Origin: SAR202 cluster bacterium
Lineage (GTDB): Bacteria; Chloroflexota; Dehalococcoidia; Lucifugimonadales; UBA2962
Assembly (NCBI GenBank): GCA_022447925.1
Contig: JAKUTS010000002.1
Coordinates: 1 to 64,000 of the forward strand
Direction of reading: 5' to 3'
Length of the DNA: 64,000 bases
Shown: one piece after another, positions 17,454-26,297 of the stretch
How positions within the stretch are numbered: the first letter of the stretch is position 1
How the letters are laid out: each line of letters opens with the position of its first letter
Notes under the pieces: model-generated
Told to the model about the DNA's origin: nothing
The model's input: the letters and a program-made list of their open reading frames with translations, nothing else
Database searches by the model: none
Position numbers and translations under genes: made by a program

Positions 17454-20351
17454 TTGAAAAATAAATCTGCCTCCGCTGATATACAAGAAATATCAACTGA
17501 CCTGAAACGTGTCGTAGAAGGGGAAGTGAAATTCGATTCATTTTCCAGACACCTATATAGTACCGACGCTTCAATTTATCAGATATTGCCAATCGGCGTC
17601 GTGCTGCCAAAATCAAAAGAAGACGTAATTGCTACTATAGAGCTAGCACATAAGTATAAGGTTTCTATTTTGCCTAGAGGCGGCGGCACAAGTTTAGCTG
17701 GATCTACAGTCGGCAACTCTATAGTGTTAGATTTTTCAAAATACATGCGTAACGTAGTGGAATTAAACACAGAAAAGAAATCCGTTCGGGTACAGCCAGG
17801 CATTATCATAGATGAGCTCAATCATTACTTGGCTTCCCATAATTTACTATTTGCTCCAGATCCAAGTAGTTCAAACCGAGGTAATATTGGTGGAGCATTA
17901 GGTAACAATTCCTGCGGAGCACACTCAATTAGATGGGGTAAAACTTCAGACAATGTAGATCAAATAGAATCGATCATGTCTGATGGCTCGATAGTAAATT
18001 TGGGTAGCGTTAATATAAATCAACATATCGAGACTAATAACCTATCAAATCAGATAACATCCATATCTACTCAGTTACATCAAATTGGTCTCAAGTACAG
18101 GTCTGAAATCGACCGTCGTTACCCAAAAATAATGAGACGTGTTTCAGGTTATAACTTAGATCAAATTATCGACACAAATGAACTAAATCTCGCTAAATTT
18201 GTGGTCGGATCCGAAGGAACGCTATTAACAATTACTGAAGCAGAATTGAATTTAGTAGATAAGCCAAAACATAAAGGTTTAGCAGTTATTCACTTTAGTG
18301 CTTTGATCGAATCGATGGAAGCTACAGTTTCTATATTGGAACTGGACCCATCTGCAGTAGAGCATGTGGGAGAAATAATCCTAGATGAAGCGAGAAAACA
18401 CAATGAATATAAAAAACTCATGGACTTTGTCGATGGCCGCCCTAATTCATTGTTAATTGTCGAATTTACGGGAGATACTGAAAGTGAATTACAGGGGCAT
18501 TTAGACAAAATTAAGGCCAAAATGTCACAATCGAAATTAGGATACCACACAACAATTATTTTCGATGAAGCTGAGCAGGCTAAAGTTTGGGCGGTTAGGA
18601 GAGCTGGTCTAGGACTTATGATGAACGTAGTAGGTGATGCCAAACCTTTGCCATTTGTTGAAGATACAGCTGTAGAACCACATTTGCTACCTGAATTTGT
18701 AAAACGCTTCGATGAAATACTGAACGAATTCGGAACAGAAGCTGGATATTATGGCCATGCAAGTGTTGGTTGCTTGCACATCAGGCCATTAATAAATCTA
18801 AAGAATCCAGTTGGAGTTCAACAACTACACGATATAGCTGATGAAATAAGTTCACTAGTTTTAGAGTATGGAGGATCAATTAGTGGCGAACATGGAGATG
18901 GACTAGTACGTAGTCCATTTCTCGAGAAAATGTTTGGAAAAGAAATAATGAATGCCTTTGCACAAGTTAAAGGCATATTCGATCCGCATGCCATTATGAA
19001 CCCAGGAAAAATAACCGGTCCATCACCAATCACAGATAACCTGAGAACAGTTCCAATAGAGCCTACAAATATTAAGGAAACAGCAATCTCTTTTCATAGA
19101 GAAGGAGGCATAAATTCAGCGATAGAGATGTGTAATGGTCAAGGAGCCTGTCGAAAAGTAACTTCTGGGACAATGTGCCCCTCTTTCATGGCAACCAGAG
19201 ATGAAGAACATTCAACACGTGGAAGAGCCAATGCATTAAAAACAATCATCACAGGTAATCTACCGCTAGATGCGATAAGCAGTGGCAGGATGAAGGAAAT
19301 CATGGATCTATGTCTAAGCTGCAAGGCATGTAAAGCAGAGTGTCCGTCAAATGTTGATATGGCTAAATTAAAGTATGATTTCCTATCTAGATATCGTGAA
19401 GCAAATGGCGTCACATTTAGAGATATGATGCTTGGAAATTTGGACAGGTTAGGAGTTATTGGAACTGCCACCCATCCTATTTCCAACTGGCTAATGTCAT
19501 CATCACCACTCAAAATGTTATTAGATAATATTGGCATAGATAGCAGAAGATCATTACCAAAATATGCAGCTAAAACTTTTAAAGCGTCTATCGACTCAAA
19601 AAAATATAGGCGATTACAAAAAAAACCTTCTCAAAAAGGCATTGTAGCCATATTTAACGACACTTTTACTAATTACCATAATCCTGAAATTGGGCATTCA
19701 GCCATCAAAATATTGGAGCGTCTCGGCTATGAAGTAATCGTGCCGAACTGGTCCTGCTGTGGAAGAATTAATTTATCAGTTGGAGACGATCAAAGAGCTA
19801 AAATGAAAGCCCAACGAAATATAGAAGTAGCAATCTCAGCGCTAAAGATTGCAGACTATATCGTTGGGCTAGAACCATCTTGCATTCTCTCTTTTAAAGA
19901 TGAATATCTAGATTTATTCCCAGGTAATAAAGACGTCATATCAGTTGCAGACAAAACCATTTTAATTGACGAATTATTAATGCAAAACATCGAAACACTA
20001 AAAGAGTTCAACCTTCAGAAACTACCGAAAACTATATTGTTACAAACCCATTGTCATCAAAAAGCAATACTAGGGAAAGATTCTTCATTATTAATATTAA
20101 ATAGTATTCCAAACTGTAATGTTATTGAATTAAACTCAGGATGCTGCGGTATGGCAGGCTCATTTGGGTTCGAAAAAGAGCATTATGAGTTATCAATGAG
20201 TCTAGGAAAAATGAATTTATTTGACAAAATAAATCAACATAAACAAGATGTAGAAATAGTTAGTATGGGTACATCTTGTCGCCAGCAAATTGTTGATGGA
20301 ACCGGGCGAATGCCTTTACACATAACTGAACTGTTGTTAAAAACAATATAA
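17454..20351 (+). CDS. fused FAD-linked oxidase and iron-sulfur/CCG subunit (glycolate/D-lactate dehydrogenase type)
   Basis: A 965-residue single-chain version of a GlcD plus GlcF (or Dld-II) enzyme oxidising a 2-hydroxy acid. An FAD-binding type 4 domain comes first (PRGGGTSLAG at 74-83, then NIGGALGNNSCGAHS), then the FAD-oxidase C-terminal domain with GHASVGCLHIRP and GSISGEHGDG. Next are two cysteine clusters for 4Fe-4S centres (CNGQGACRK with TMCPS, and CLSCKACKAECP), and a C-terminal CCG region with SCCGRIN, THCHQKA and SGCCGMAGSFG. Electrons presumably go to quinone. The substrate could be glycolate, D-lactate or D-2-hydroxyglutarate. The start is a TTG with no clear ribosome-binding site. 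Confidence 0.9.
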   Translation: MKNKSASADIQEISTDLKRVVEGEVKFDSFSRHLYSTDASIYQILPIGVVLPKSKEDVIATIELAHKYKVSILPRGGGTSLAGSTVGNSIVLDFSKYMRNVVELNTEKKSVRVQPGIIIDELNHYLASHNLLFAPDPSSSNRGNIGGALGNNSCGAHSIRWGKTSDNVDQIESIMSDGSIVNLGSVNINQHIETNNLSNQITSISTQLHQIGLKYRSEIDRRYPKIMRRVSGYNLDQIIDTNELNLAKFVVGSEGTLLTITEAELNLVDKPKHKGLAVIHFSALIESMEATVSILELDPSAVEHVGEIILDEARKHNEYKKLMDFVDGRPNSLLIVEFTGDTESELQGHLDKIKAKMSQSKLGYHTTIIFDEAEQAKVWAVRRAGLGLMMNVVGDAKPLPFVEDTAVEPHLLPEFVKRFDEILNEFGTEAGYYGHASVGCLHIRPLINLKNPVGVQQLHDIADEISSLVLEYGGSISGEHGDGLVRSPFLEKMFGKEIMNAFAQVKGIFDPHAIMNPGKITGPSPITDNLRTVPIEPTNIKETAISFHREGGINSAIEMCNGQGACRKVTSGTMCPSFMATRDEEHSTRGRANALKTIITGNLPLDAISSGRMKEIMDLCLSCKACKAECPSNVDMAKLKYDFLSRYREANGVTFRDMMLGNLDRLGVIGTATHPISNWLMSSSPLKMLLDNIGIDSRRSLPKYAAKTFKASIDSKKYRRLQKKPSQKGIVAIFNDTFTNYHNPEIGHSAIKILERLGYEVIVPNWSCCGRINLSVGDDQRAKMKAQRNIEVAISALKIADYIVGLEPSCILSFKDEYLDLFPGNKDVISVADKTILIDELLMQNIETLKEFNLQKLPKTILLQTHCHQKAILGKDSSLLILNSIPNCNVIELNSGCCGMAGSFGFEKEHYELSMSLGKMNLFDKINQHKQDVEIVSMGTSCRQQIVDGTGRMPLHITELLLKTI

Positions 20352-20366
20352 CAGGCAAAAGATTAA

Positions 20367-21473
20367 ATGATTATCGGAATACCAAAAGAAATAAAAGCGG
20401 ATGAGAAAAGAGTATCAATCACTCCAGATAAAATAAAAGGGTTAATTGATGCAGGTCATAAAATTATTTTTGAGCGTGGCGCAGGACAAAATGCCGGATT
20501 CCCCGATTCTGCTTACTCAAATATAGAAATTGTAAGTGATGCAGGTAAAGTCTGGGGCTCAGCTGACATGATAATAAAAGTTAAAGAACCCCAAAAAGAA
20601 GAATTTAAACATTTTAGACAAAACCAAATTATTTTCACATATCTTCACCTTGCTGCAGTACCTGACCTAACTTCAGAGCTAGTTAAAACCAAGGCTAGCG
20701 GGATTGCATATGAGACAATCCAAAAAAAAGATGGTTCTCTGCCGCTATTAGAGCCTATGAGCGAAATCGCGGGCAGGCTAGCGCCGCAGATCGCAGCTAG
20801 AATATTACAATCTGATTTTAACGGACCAGGTAAGTTGCTAGGTGGGGTTCCAGGAGCAGAACCGTGTAGATTTGTAGTTGTCGGTGGAGGTACCGTTGGC
20901 CTAAACGCGGCATTTATCGCTACCGCGCTAGGCGCTCGCGTTACAATCTTCGATATAAATTTAGATAGACTACGTTCGATCGAGTACAAATATAGAGGAT
21001 CTATCAAAACCATGTTATCAACTGAACAAAAACTAGCTGAATACATACAAAGAAGTGATGTGGTAATTGGCGCAGTATTGATTCCAGGTGCTTCTGCACC
21101 AAAGGTTATAACGGAGAAAATGGTTGCCGAAATGCGTCCTTCATCGTTAATTCTGGATGTAGCAATTGATCAAGGAGGTTCTGTCGAAAAAATAAAGCAA
21201 ACAACTCAGTCAAATCCAACTTACATTAAAAACGATATTATCCATTGTGCTATTCCAAATATCCCAGGGTCTGTAGCAAATACTGCAAGTACCGCACTAT
21301 CAAATGCAACTTATGAACATATTTTATATCTAGCTAATAATGGTATAGAAGAACTTGTCACCAAAAACAAACCTTTTGCTAAAGGAATAAATACTTTAAA
21401 CGGACACGTTACACACGAGGCTTTAGCAAACTCACTTAACATGCAATACGTGAATGTGGAAGAGGCGCTTTAA
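20367..21473 (+). CDS. ald: alanine dehydrogenase
   Basis: NAD-dependent interconversion of L-alanine with pyruvate and ammonia. The 368 residues match the family length. Visible are GIPKEIKADEKRV with substrate Arg15, VKEP with Lys73, YLHLA with His94, the Rossmann VVVGGGTVGLNAA motif, and DVAIDQGG with the catalytic Asp. The family's usual CVANMPGAVP block is present as CAIPNIPGSVA. It follows the hydroxy-acid dehydrogenase by 15 bases, so both may be one transcript feeding pyruvate and reductant metabolism. Confidence 0.92.
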   Translation: MIIGIPKEIKADEKRVSITPDKIKGLIDAGHKIIFERGAGQNAGFPDSAYSNIEIVSDAGKVWGSADMIIKVKEPQKEEFKHFRQNQIIFTYLHLAAVPDLTSELVKTKASGIAYETIQKKDGSLPLLEPMSEIAGRLAPQIAARILQSDFNGPGKLLGGVPGAEPCRFVVVGGGTVGLNAAFIATALGARVTIFDINLDRLRSIEYKYRGSIKTMLSTEQKLAEYIQRSDVVIGAVLIPGASAPKVITEKMVAEMRPSSLILDVAIDQGGSVEKIKQTTQSNPTYIKNDIIHCAIPNIPGSVANTASTALSNATYEHILYLANNGIEELVTKNKPFAKGINTLNGHVTHEALANSLNMQYVNVEEAL

Positions 21474-21492
21474 AGAGGCATTATCGCTTCCA

Positions 21493-21810
21493 CTATTCAT
21501 TTCCTTGAAATGATAACTCATCAGAATAGCGATCAATATTTATTGCCCGTTTTCCAGCACGAGTGTATCTAACTTTAATACTTTCCCCATCTTCTAAAAT
21601 GGAAAATGTAACTTTATCGACTTCTACTCTTTCTATACCTAAATCGATATAACATCTATCATCTTTTATGAGTTTTCCTAATAAAATTCCCTGGTAATTC
21701 CCATAAGGAGGCAGAAGGTCGATCTGATCTTTGTACCAACTAACAATTTTTTGACGCCAGACTAGGATGAATTCAAATTTAGAACCACTGATATTTAATT
21801 TTGGTATCAT
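21493..21810 (-). CDS. small conserved-looking hypothetical protein
   Basis: 105 residues, not recognised. It has no signal peptide or membrane segment. The composition is mixed basic and acidic, with an aromatic stretch WRQKIVSWYKDQIDLLPPYG followed by what looks like alternating beta strands, ending acidic. I place the start at ATG 21810, about seven bases after AGGA, instead of the TTG one codon earlier. It lies 19 bases from the convergent ald stop and downstream of the lipoprotein genes on the same strand, with a short gap. It is probably a real gene by spacing and ribosome-binding site. No function is offered. Confidence 0.5.
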   Translation of the reverse strand: MIPKLNISGSKFEFILVWRQKIVSWYKDQIDLLPPYGNYQGILLGKLIKDDRCYIDLGIERVEVDKVTFSILEDGESIKVRYTRAGKRAINIDRYSDELSFQGNE

Positions 21811-21847
21811 CAAATATTCCTGATTTATTCTCCTGCAAAATAACTTT

Positions 21848-22771
21848 TTAAAATAATTTAGCTAATTCTGACTCCAACTCACTTAATGTGGCAAAGCCCT
21901 GAAACCTAGCTGTTATTACTCCGTTCTCGTCAATTATAAACGTCCATTCATTACTTGGTAAACGCCATTCTTTGACCACATTAGAGATTAATGCAAGTGA
22001 TAAATTACCTTGCACTTTTTCTGGATCCTGATACAAATCCACATGGATAAAATCTGCTTTACTATAAAACTTGTCTGCTAACAAACTGAGAGTTTCAACT
22101 TGAGGACCGCATACAGCATTAATACAAAATGCTGGGCTAGCAAATACTACAACTAAGGGCTTTTTCCTGTTAATTGCTTCCGCAAGACTGTATTTGTATA
22201 GATCTTGATCGTAATTAGATCCAGTCGTAAGTTGAGTTGAATTATCAACTGAATGATAAGTTTTTGAATCACTTTTAACTCCCTTATGGCCAATATTAGG
22301 TGCCGTAGTTTCAGGATTTATCTCAAAACTGATCTCGGCATTTTCAGTGAACGAATTTTCGTCGATAATACTAGCTACTAACAGGTGTTTGCCTTGATTG
22401 GCAAATTCAAATTGCAATGTATATAAACCACGAGATCCGTACGGCCATTCTTGATAGGATGCTTCGATACCTGACTCAAGTTCAACCAATCCTGAGTCAG
22501 GATCAAAATAGTACATGGCGACTTCCAATGAAGGAAGATTTACAACACCAGTTTTACCTACTGCCAAAAACCCTATTCTATGACTACCCAAAGATAAATC
22601 ATCAGTAGCTAATATTAGACCGTATCCATCATCATTTAATGGACCCCGAATAGGTTGATGCAGACCAGGTTGCAGATCCTCAGAATACTTATCGTCATTT
22701 TCTATCGAGCATGAATAAATAGTCAAAGTTAGAATAAAAATTATTAAAACGAATACTTGTCTTTTAGCCAT
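21848..22771 (-). CDS. thioredoxin-like lipoprotein with CxxxxC motif
   Basis: From the ATG at 22771 the protein begins with a lipoprotein signal (MAKRQVFVLIIF, then LTIYSC as lipobox), so it should be anchored outside the cytoplasmic membrane. A beta-rich middle region of about 100 residues follows. The C-terminal half is a thioredoxin-like fold with VVVFASPAFCINAVCGPQVE: two cysteines separated by four residues rather than the CxxC of thioredoxin. The cytoplasmic-side TTG seven codons upstream is less likely because it would lengthen the signal. The gene follows a second thioredoxin-family lipoprotein by 14 to 35 bases. The role is probably redox or thiol chemistry at the cell surface. Confidence 0.75.
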   Translation of the reverse strand: MAKRQVFVLIIFILTLTIYSCSIENDDKYSEDLQPGLHQPIRGPLNDDGYGLILATDDLSLGSHRIGFLAVGKTGVVNLPSLEVAMYYFDPDSGLVELESGIEASYQEWPYGSRGLYTLQFEFANQGKHLLVASIIDENSFTENAEISFEINPETTAPNIGHKGVKSDSKTYHSVDNSTQLTTGSNYDQDLYKYSLAEAINRKKPLVVVFASPAFCINAVCGPQVETLSLLADKFYSKADFIHVDLYQDPEKVQGNLSLALISNVVKEWRLPSNEWTFIIDENGVITARFQGFATLSELESELAKLF

Positions 22772-22805
22772 TTTTAATTGAAACCAATCCAATTTGTTTT
22801 TTTAA

Positions 22806-24077
22806 CTAATTCTGAAAACTTCCAAATGTAAAAGCAAAAAGTTCAAACTTCTCTGAATTTGAGCTTAGTTTTAGTTCAAAACCTCCATAATCGGGAGATT
22901 TTATTAGCCTATATAATCGGCTATCTACAACCTCGATATAACTATTTCCTTTAGAATCCCACATTATGTCCTCTCCAGCGAATTCTTTTTTCAATGGCAT
23001 ATCGTCTAGGTACACCCTTACAGTATATGTCTCAGGCTCCCCAAAACCAGTTAAAACAACATTGGCACTAGTTCCATAAAACAACAGTGCAACATAATCT
23101 TCATAGTTTTCTGTTTTCCGAGAATGTTTTAGGCTTTCCCGTTTATTTAACCAAAGTCCGTTAAGGTACATATAGTTATTTCTATGGATAGGCGGGTCAG
23201 TGTAGTCCATATCCATATCTCTTTGGGCATAAAACTGTTCATGGGCTACATACGGTGGCCTCCGAAGAAAGGCTGCATTATAGTTACGAATTGTGCCTGC
23301 ATACAATTCACGTGTTTGAGATTCTAATCCTTCTTTATCTTCAGGCAACTCAACATAAGAACGCTGGGCTAAGACTCTATTAGATTCATTGATCACATTC
23401 CCCCCTTCCCGAAGTAAATCCCTAATAATTAATTCAGTCTCTTCATATTCTCCCTCTCCAAAATGGGTATAACGCACAAACCCCTCTCGATCAATCAAAT
23501 ATTTTGCGGGCCAATATTGATTTTCGTATGCACGCCATGTTGCTCGATCATTATCTAAAACTATCGGATACTCTAAACCGAATTCCCGTGTGGCAATTTC
23601 AACATTATTTAATATCGTCTCAAATTCAAACTCAGGAGTGTGAACTCCAACAATTACTAGCCCGTCATCAGCATATTTTTCATGCCAATCCTTCAAATAA
23701 GGGAACGTCCTAATACAATTTATACAAGTGTAAGTCCAAAAATCGATTAAAATAACCTTCCCCTCTAGATCCTCTAAAGAAAGCTCATCTACATTTATAA
23801 AACCTGAGATACCAACCAAGTCTGGTCTATAAGTAGCGGACGCAGGTCGCTTATTTTCAACAATAGGTGTTTCTTCTGAACTATTTCCTTGTTGGCCTGC
23901 CTCTTGAGCCTCAGTGGCAATAATTTCCTCTATTGCTTCCTCAATAAGTTCTACATTTTGCTGAGTTAAATCTTCCGTTACATTTCCATTTGCAATCGGC
24001 GCCTCAGCAGAACAAGCAAAACAAATCAAAACAACTGAGATAATAAGAATTAGATTATGAGTTAATAATTTATTCAT
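22806..24077 (-). CDS. thioredoxin-family lipoprotein, DipZ/TlpA-like, with C-terminal beta domain
   Basis: The lipoprotein signal has its lipobox cysteine at residue 22 (LICFAC). An acidic Glu-rich linker (about 35-75) is followed by a redoxin domain with IDFWTYTCINCIRTFPYL, active cysteines Cys118 and Cys121 (CINC), and VIVGVHTPEFEFE. A further 180-residue region resembles the C-terminal carbohydrate-binding-like part found after thioredoxin in the DipZ family. It probably acts as an extracytoplasmic disulfide reductant or in cytochrome or metal-centre maturation. No strong ribosome-binding site is seen. It forms a minus-strand cluster with a sulfurtransferase and another thioredoxin-like lipoprotein. 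Confidence 0.82.
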   Translation of the reverse strand: MNKLLTHNLILIISVVLICFACSAEAPIANGNVTEDLTQQNVELIEEAIEEIIATEAQEAGQQGNSSEETPIVENKRPASATYRPDLVGISGFINVDELSLEDLEGKVILIDFWTYTCINCIRTFPYLKDWHEKYADDGLVIVGVHTPEFEFETILNNVEIATREFGLEYPIVLDNDRATWRAYENQYWPAKYLIDREGFVRYTHFGEGEYEETELIIRDLLREGGNVINESNRVLAQRSYVELPEDKEGLESQTRELYAGTIRNYNAAFLRRPPYVAHEQFYAQRDMDMDYTDPPIHRNNYMYLNGLWLNKRESLKHSRKTENYEDYVALLFYGTSANVVLTGFGEPETYTVRVYLDDMPLKKEFAGEDIMWDSKGNSYIEVVDSRLYRLIKSPDYGGFELKLSSNSEKFELFAFTFGSFQN

Positions 24078-24110
24078 AATGTTAGAAGTGAGAGTGTTTA
24101 TATTATTATT

Positions 24111-24944
24111 TTACTCGATCGGAGTGTCCTGGCGGTTTCCCCATTCCCTAAAAGAACCATCGTAGACACGTAATTTTTTATATCCCAACAGTTCAAGTAC
24201 GAAAAAGACGTGTGCTGCCCGTATTCCACCTTGGCAATAAGTTGTTATTTCCTTATCTGTAGTAATGCCCAATGGAGCTAACAATGCAGCAATCTCGGAG
24301 GCGGATTTAAAGATCATACTGTTTTCTTTATCCACAAAATTTAACCACTCAAGGTGCTTTGCTCCAGGAATATGTCCTGCTCTTTTGTTGCCTCTATCAT
24401 TTTCCCCTTTGTACTCTGCGTCAGACCTGACATCAAAAACAATCTTTTCAGGATTATTGCGATCTATGTCCATAATCTGTTGTGCGGTAGCTAAAATACC
24501 CTTATCAATTACGGGGTCAAATTTAGTTTTATGTATGTGAGGCTTTACGCCAGTAACTTGTTTTCCTTCACTCAACCATTTGTTCCATCCCCCATTTAAA
24601 ACTTTAACTGAGTGATGGCCATAGTACTTAAGAACCCACCATAGACGGGATGCCCAAAGACTCCCAAAATCATCATAGGCAACTACCAAAGTATTGTTGC
24701 TAATACCTAATTCAGTCATTTCTCTAGAAAATTGTTCTGGATTACTTATAAATGTGCGGTTCGTATCCGGATCTTTAAAGTAATGATCTCTTGGAATTCC
24801 AACTGCTCCGGGAATATGAGCTCTTTTATAGGCTTCCCAATACCCACAATCAACGATTCTTATGTCTTTATTCGATAAATTATTTTGAAGCCATTCAGTG
24901 TCAGTTAAAAGATCTGGAATAACATAATCTTGTTCTTTTGACAT
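24111..24944 (-). CDS. sseA: two-domain rhodanese: thiosulfate/3-mercaptopyruvate sulfurtransferase
   Basis: 277 residues in two rhodanese modules. The N-terminal inactive module contains IRIVDCGYWEAYKRAHIPGA, and the C-terminal catalytic module ends with TYCQGGIRAAHVFFVLELLG, where the loop cysteine would carry the persulfide. CQGGIRA is closer to the CRxGxR/T loops of thiosulfate sulfurtransferases than to the CGSGVTA loop of mercaptopyruvate enzymes, so the donor is uncertain. A strong AGGAGG ribosome-binding site precedes the ATG. It is divergent from the SDR gene at 25002. Confidence 0.88.
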   Translation of the reverse strand: MSKEQDYVIPDLLTDTEWLQNNLSNKDIRIVDCGYWEAYKRAHIPGAVGIPRDHYFKDPDTNRTFISNPEQFSREMTELGISNNTLVVAYDDFGSLWASRLWWVLKYYGHHSVKVLNGGWNKWLSEGKQVTGVKPHIHKTKFDPVIDKGILATAQQIMDIDRNNPEKIVFDVRSDAEYKGENDRGNKRAGHIPGAKHLEWLNFVDKENSMIFKSASEIAALLAPLGITTDKEITTYCQGGIRAAHVFFVLELLGYKKLRVYDGSFREWGNRQDTPIE

Positions 24945-24985
24945 TCCGATATCCTCCTAAGGGCCTCTTTTAATGGTAACACTTG

Positions 24986-25002
24986 TATAATTTATCAAGT
25001 AA
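24986..25002 (+). promoter_or_regulatory. -10 box placing the SDR start codon at the transcript end (leaderless candidate)
   Basis: A perfect TATAAT at 24986-24991 lies ten bases before the ATG at 25002, with no Shine-Dalgarno sequence between. Transcription would begin at or just before the start codon. The -35 region is weak. Confidence 0.45.
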
Positions 25003-25814
25003 TGACTGATCTTAAACCTTTAAAAGATAAAACAGCAATTGTTACCGGAGCCGGCCGTGGTATAGGTATGGCAATAGCTGAAGGATTTGCAAAAGCCGGC
25101 GCTAATGTTTCAATAGCAGCAAGGAGTAAAGAGGATCTCTCATCTGTAGAAACTCAAATAAAAAAGTTTAATTCCAATGTCGTCGCTTTCCAAACAGACG
25201 TATCCCAATCTGAAGATGTTGATGCTCTAGTCAACAACACCTTGAAATCTTTTGGGCAAATCGACATTATGGTTAATAACGCAGGAGTTTATAAAGAACT
25301 GGCTTTAGTACCATTTCCTGATCAAATTCTTACTCCTCCATCAGTTACGCGTTCGTCTAACGAAAGAATGACCGACGATGAATTTAGACAAATAATAGAT
25401 ACCAATATCGGTGGCGTGTTTTATGGTTGTAGAGCAGTAGCTCCAAGCATGATTGATCAAAAATATGGCAAAATAATTAACATAAGCTCAATTGCTGCAT
25501 CAAAGGCGTCCACACTACAAGGAGTGTATGCCGCAAGTAAAACGGCTGTTAATATGCTAACGAGTTCCTTGGCTTTAGAATGGGCTGATTATGGAATAAG
25601 AGTTAACTCGATCGCTCCAGGAATGTACAAAACATCAATGACTTCCAGAGCTTGGGATGATCCAAAACGCAAACAGATGATGCTTGGGCGCATCCCATTA
25701 TCTGAACCAGGAGACATGAACGGATTAGTGGCTCTAGGAATATTTTTAGCCAGCAAAGAATCAGACTATATAACGGGACAGACAATATATATTGACGGCG
25801 GTCTGTCAGCTTAA
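25002..25814 (+). CDS. short-chain dehydrogenase/reductase (SDR)
   Basis: A classical SDR of 270 residues with cofactor loop TGAGRGIG (15-22), NNAG, the catalytic Ser in INISSIAASKAS, the YAASK dyad, and the C-terminal GQTIYIDGG. It is longer than usual between NNAG and the NIGGVFYG helix (an insert with PPSVTRSSNERMTDDEF), which is also seen in the SDR at 48601-49434; the two are likely paralogues. The substrate is unknown. It is followed after 21 bases by the peroxiredoxin gene. Confidence 0.9.
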   Translation: MTDLKPLKDKTAIVTGAGRGIGMAIAEGFAKAGANVSIAARSKEDLSSVETQIKKFNSNVVAFQTDVSQSEDVDALVNNTLKSFGQIDIMVNNAGVYKELALVPFPDQILTPPSVTRSSNERMTDDEFRQIIDTNIGGVFYGCRAVAPSMIDQKYGKIINISSIAASKASTLQGVYAASKTAVNMLTSSLALEWADYGIRVNSIAPGMYKTSMTSRAWDDPKRKQMMLGRIPLSEPGDMNGLVALGIFLASKESDYITGQTIYIDGGLSA

Positions 25815-25835
25815 AAATTTACATAGGAGTAAAAA

Positions 25836-26297
25836 ATGACTTTAAAAGAAGGCGATATCGCACCTGCTTTCTCTCTACCCGCATCAAACGGCGAGAATGT
25901 ATCTTTAAATGATTACAAAGGCAAAAAGGTTGTCATCTATTTCTATCCTAAGGATGATACCCCGGGCTGCACAATAGAAGCATGTAACTTCAGAGACGAC
26001 TACTCTGAGATCACTGAAGCTGGAGCAGTCATACTTGGTGTAAGTAAAGATGACATAAAATCACACAATAAATTTATCAATAAATTTGATTTACCATTTC
26101 TGCTTTTGTCAGATGAAAGTACTGAAATGATATCTGCTTACGGAGCATGGGTTAAGAAAAAAATGTATGGCAAAGAATATTACGGGGTTTTCCGAAAAAC
26201 ATATTTAATTGATGAAGAAGGCAAAATCCAGCGTATATGGCCAAAAGTTGATGTAAAAACTCATTCCAAAGAAATAATTGAATTAATAAAAAACTAG
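25836..26297 (+). CDS. bcp: peroxiredoxin, Bcp/PrxQ type
   Basis: Thiol peroxidase of 153 residues. DDTPGCTIEACNFRD places the peroxidatic Cys45 and resolving Cys50 five residues apart, as in atypical two-cysteine PrxQ enzymes. It reduces hydrogen peroxide and alkyl hydroperoxides using thioredoxin. TAGGAG is well placed before the ATG. It ends at a CTAG that also contains the stop codon of the convergent gamma-glutamyltransferase. Confidence 0.95.
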   Translation: MTLKEGDIAPAFSLPASNGENVSLNDYKGKKVVIYFYPKDDTPGCTIEACNFRDDYSEITEAGAVILGVSKDDIKSHNKFINKFDLPFLLLSDESTEMISAYGAWVKKKMYGKEYYGVFRKTYLIDEEGKIQRIWPKVDVKTHSKEIIELIKN

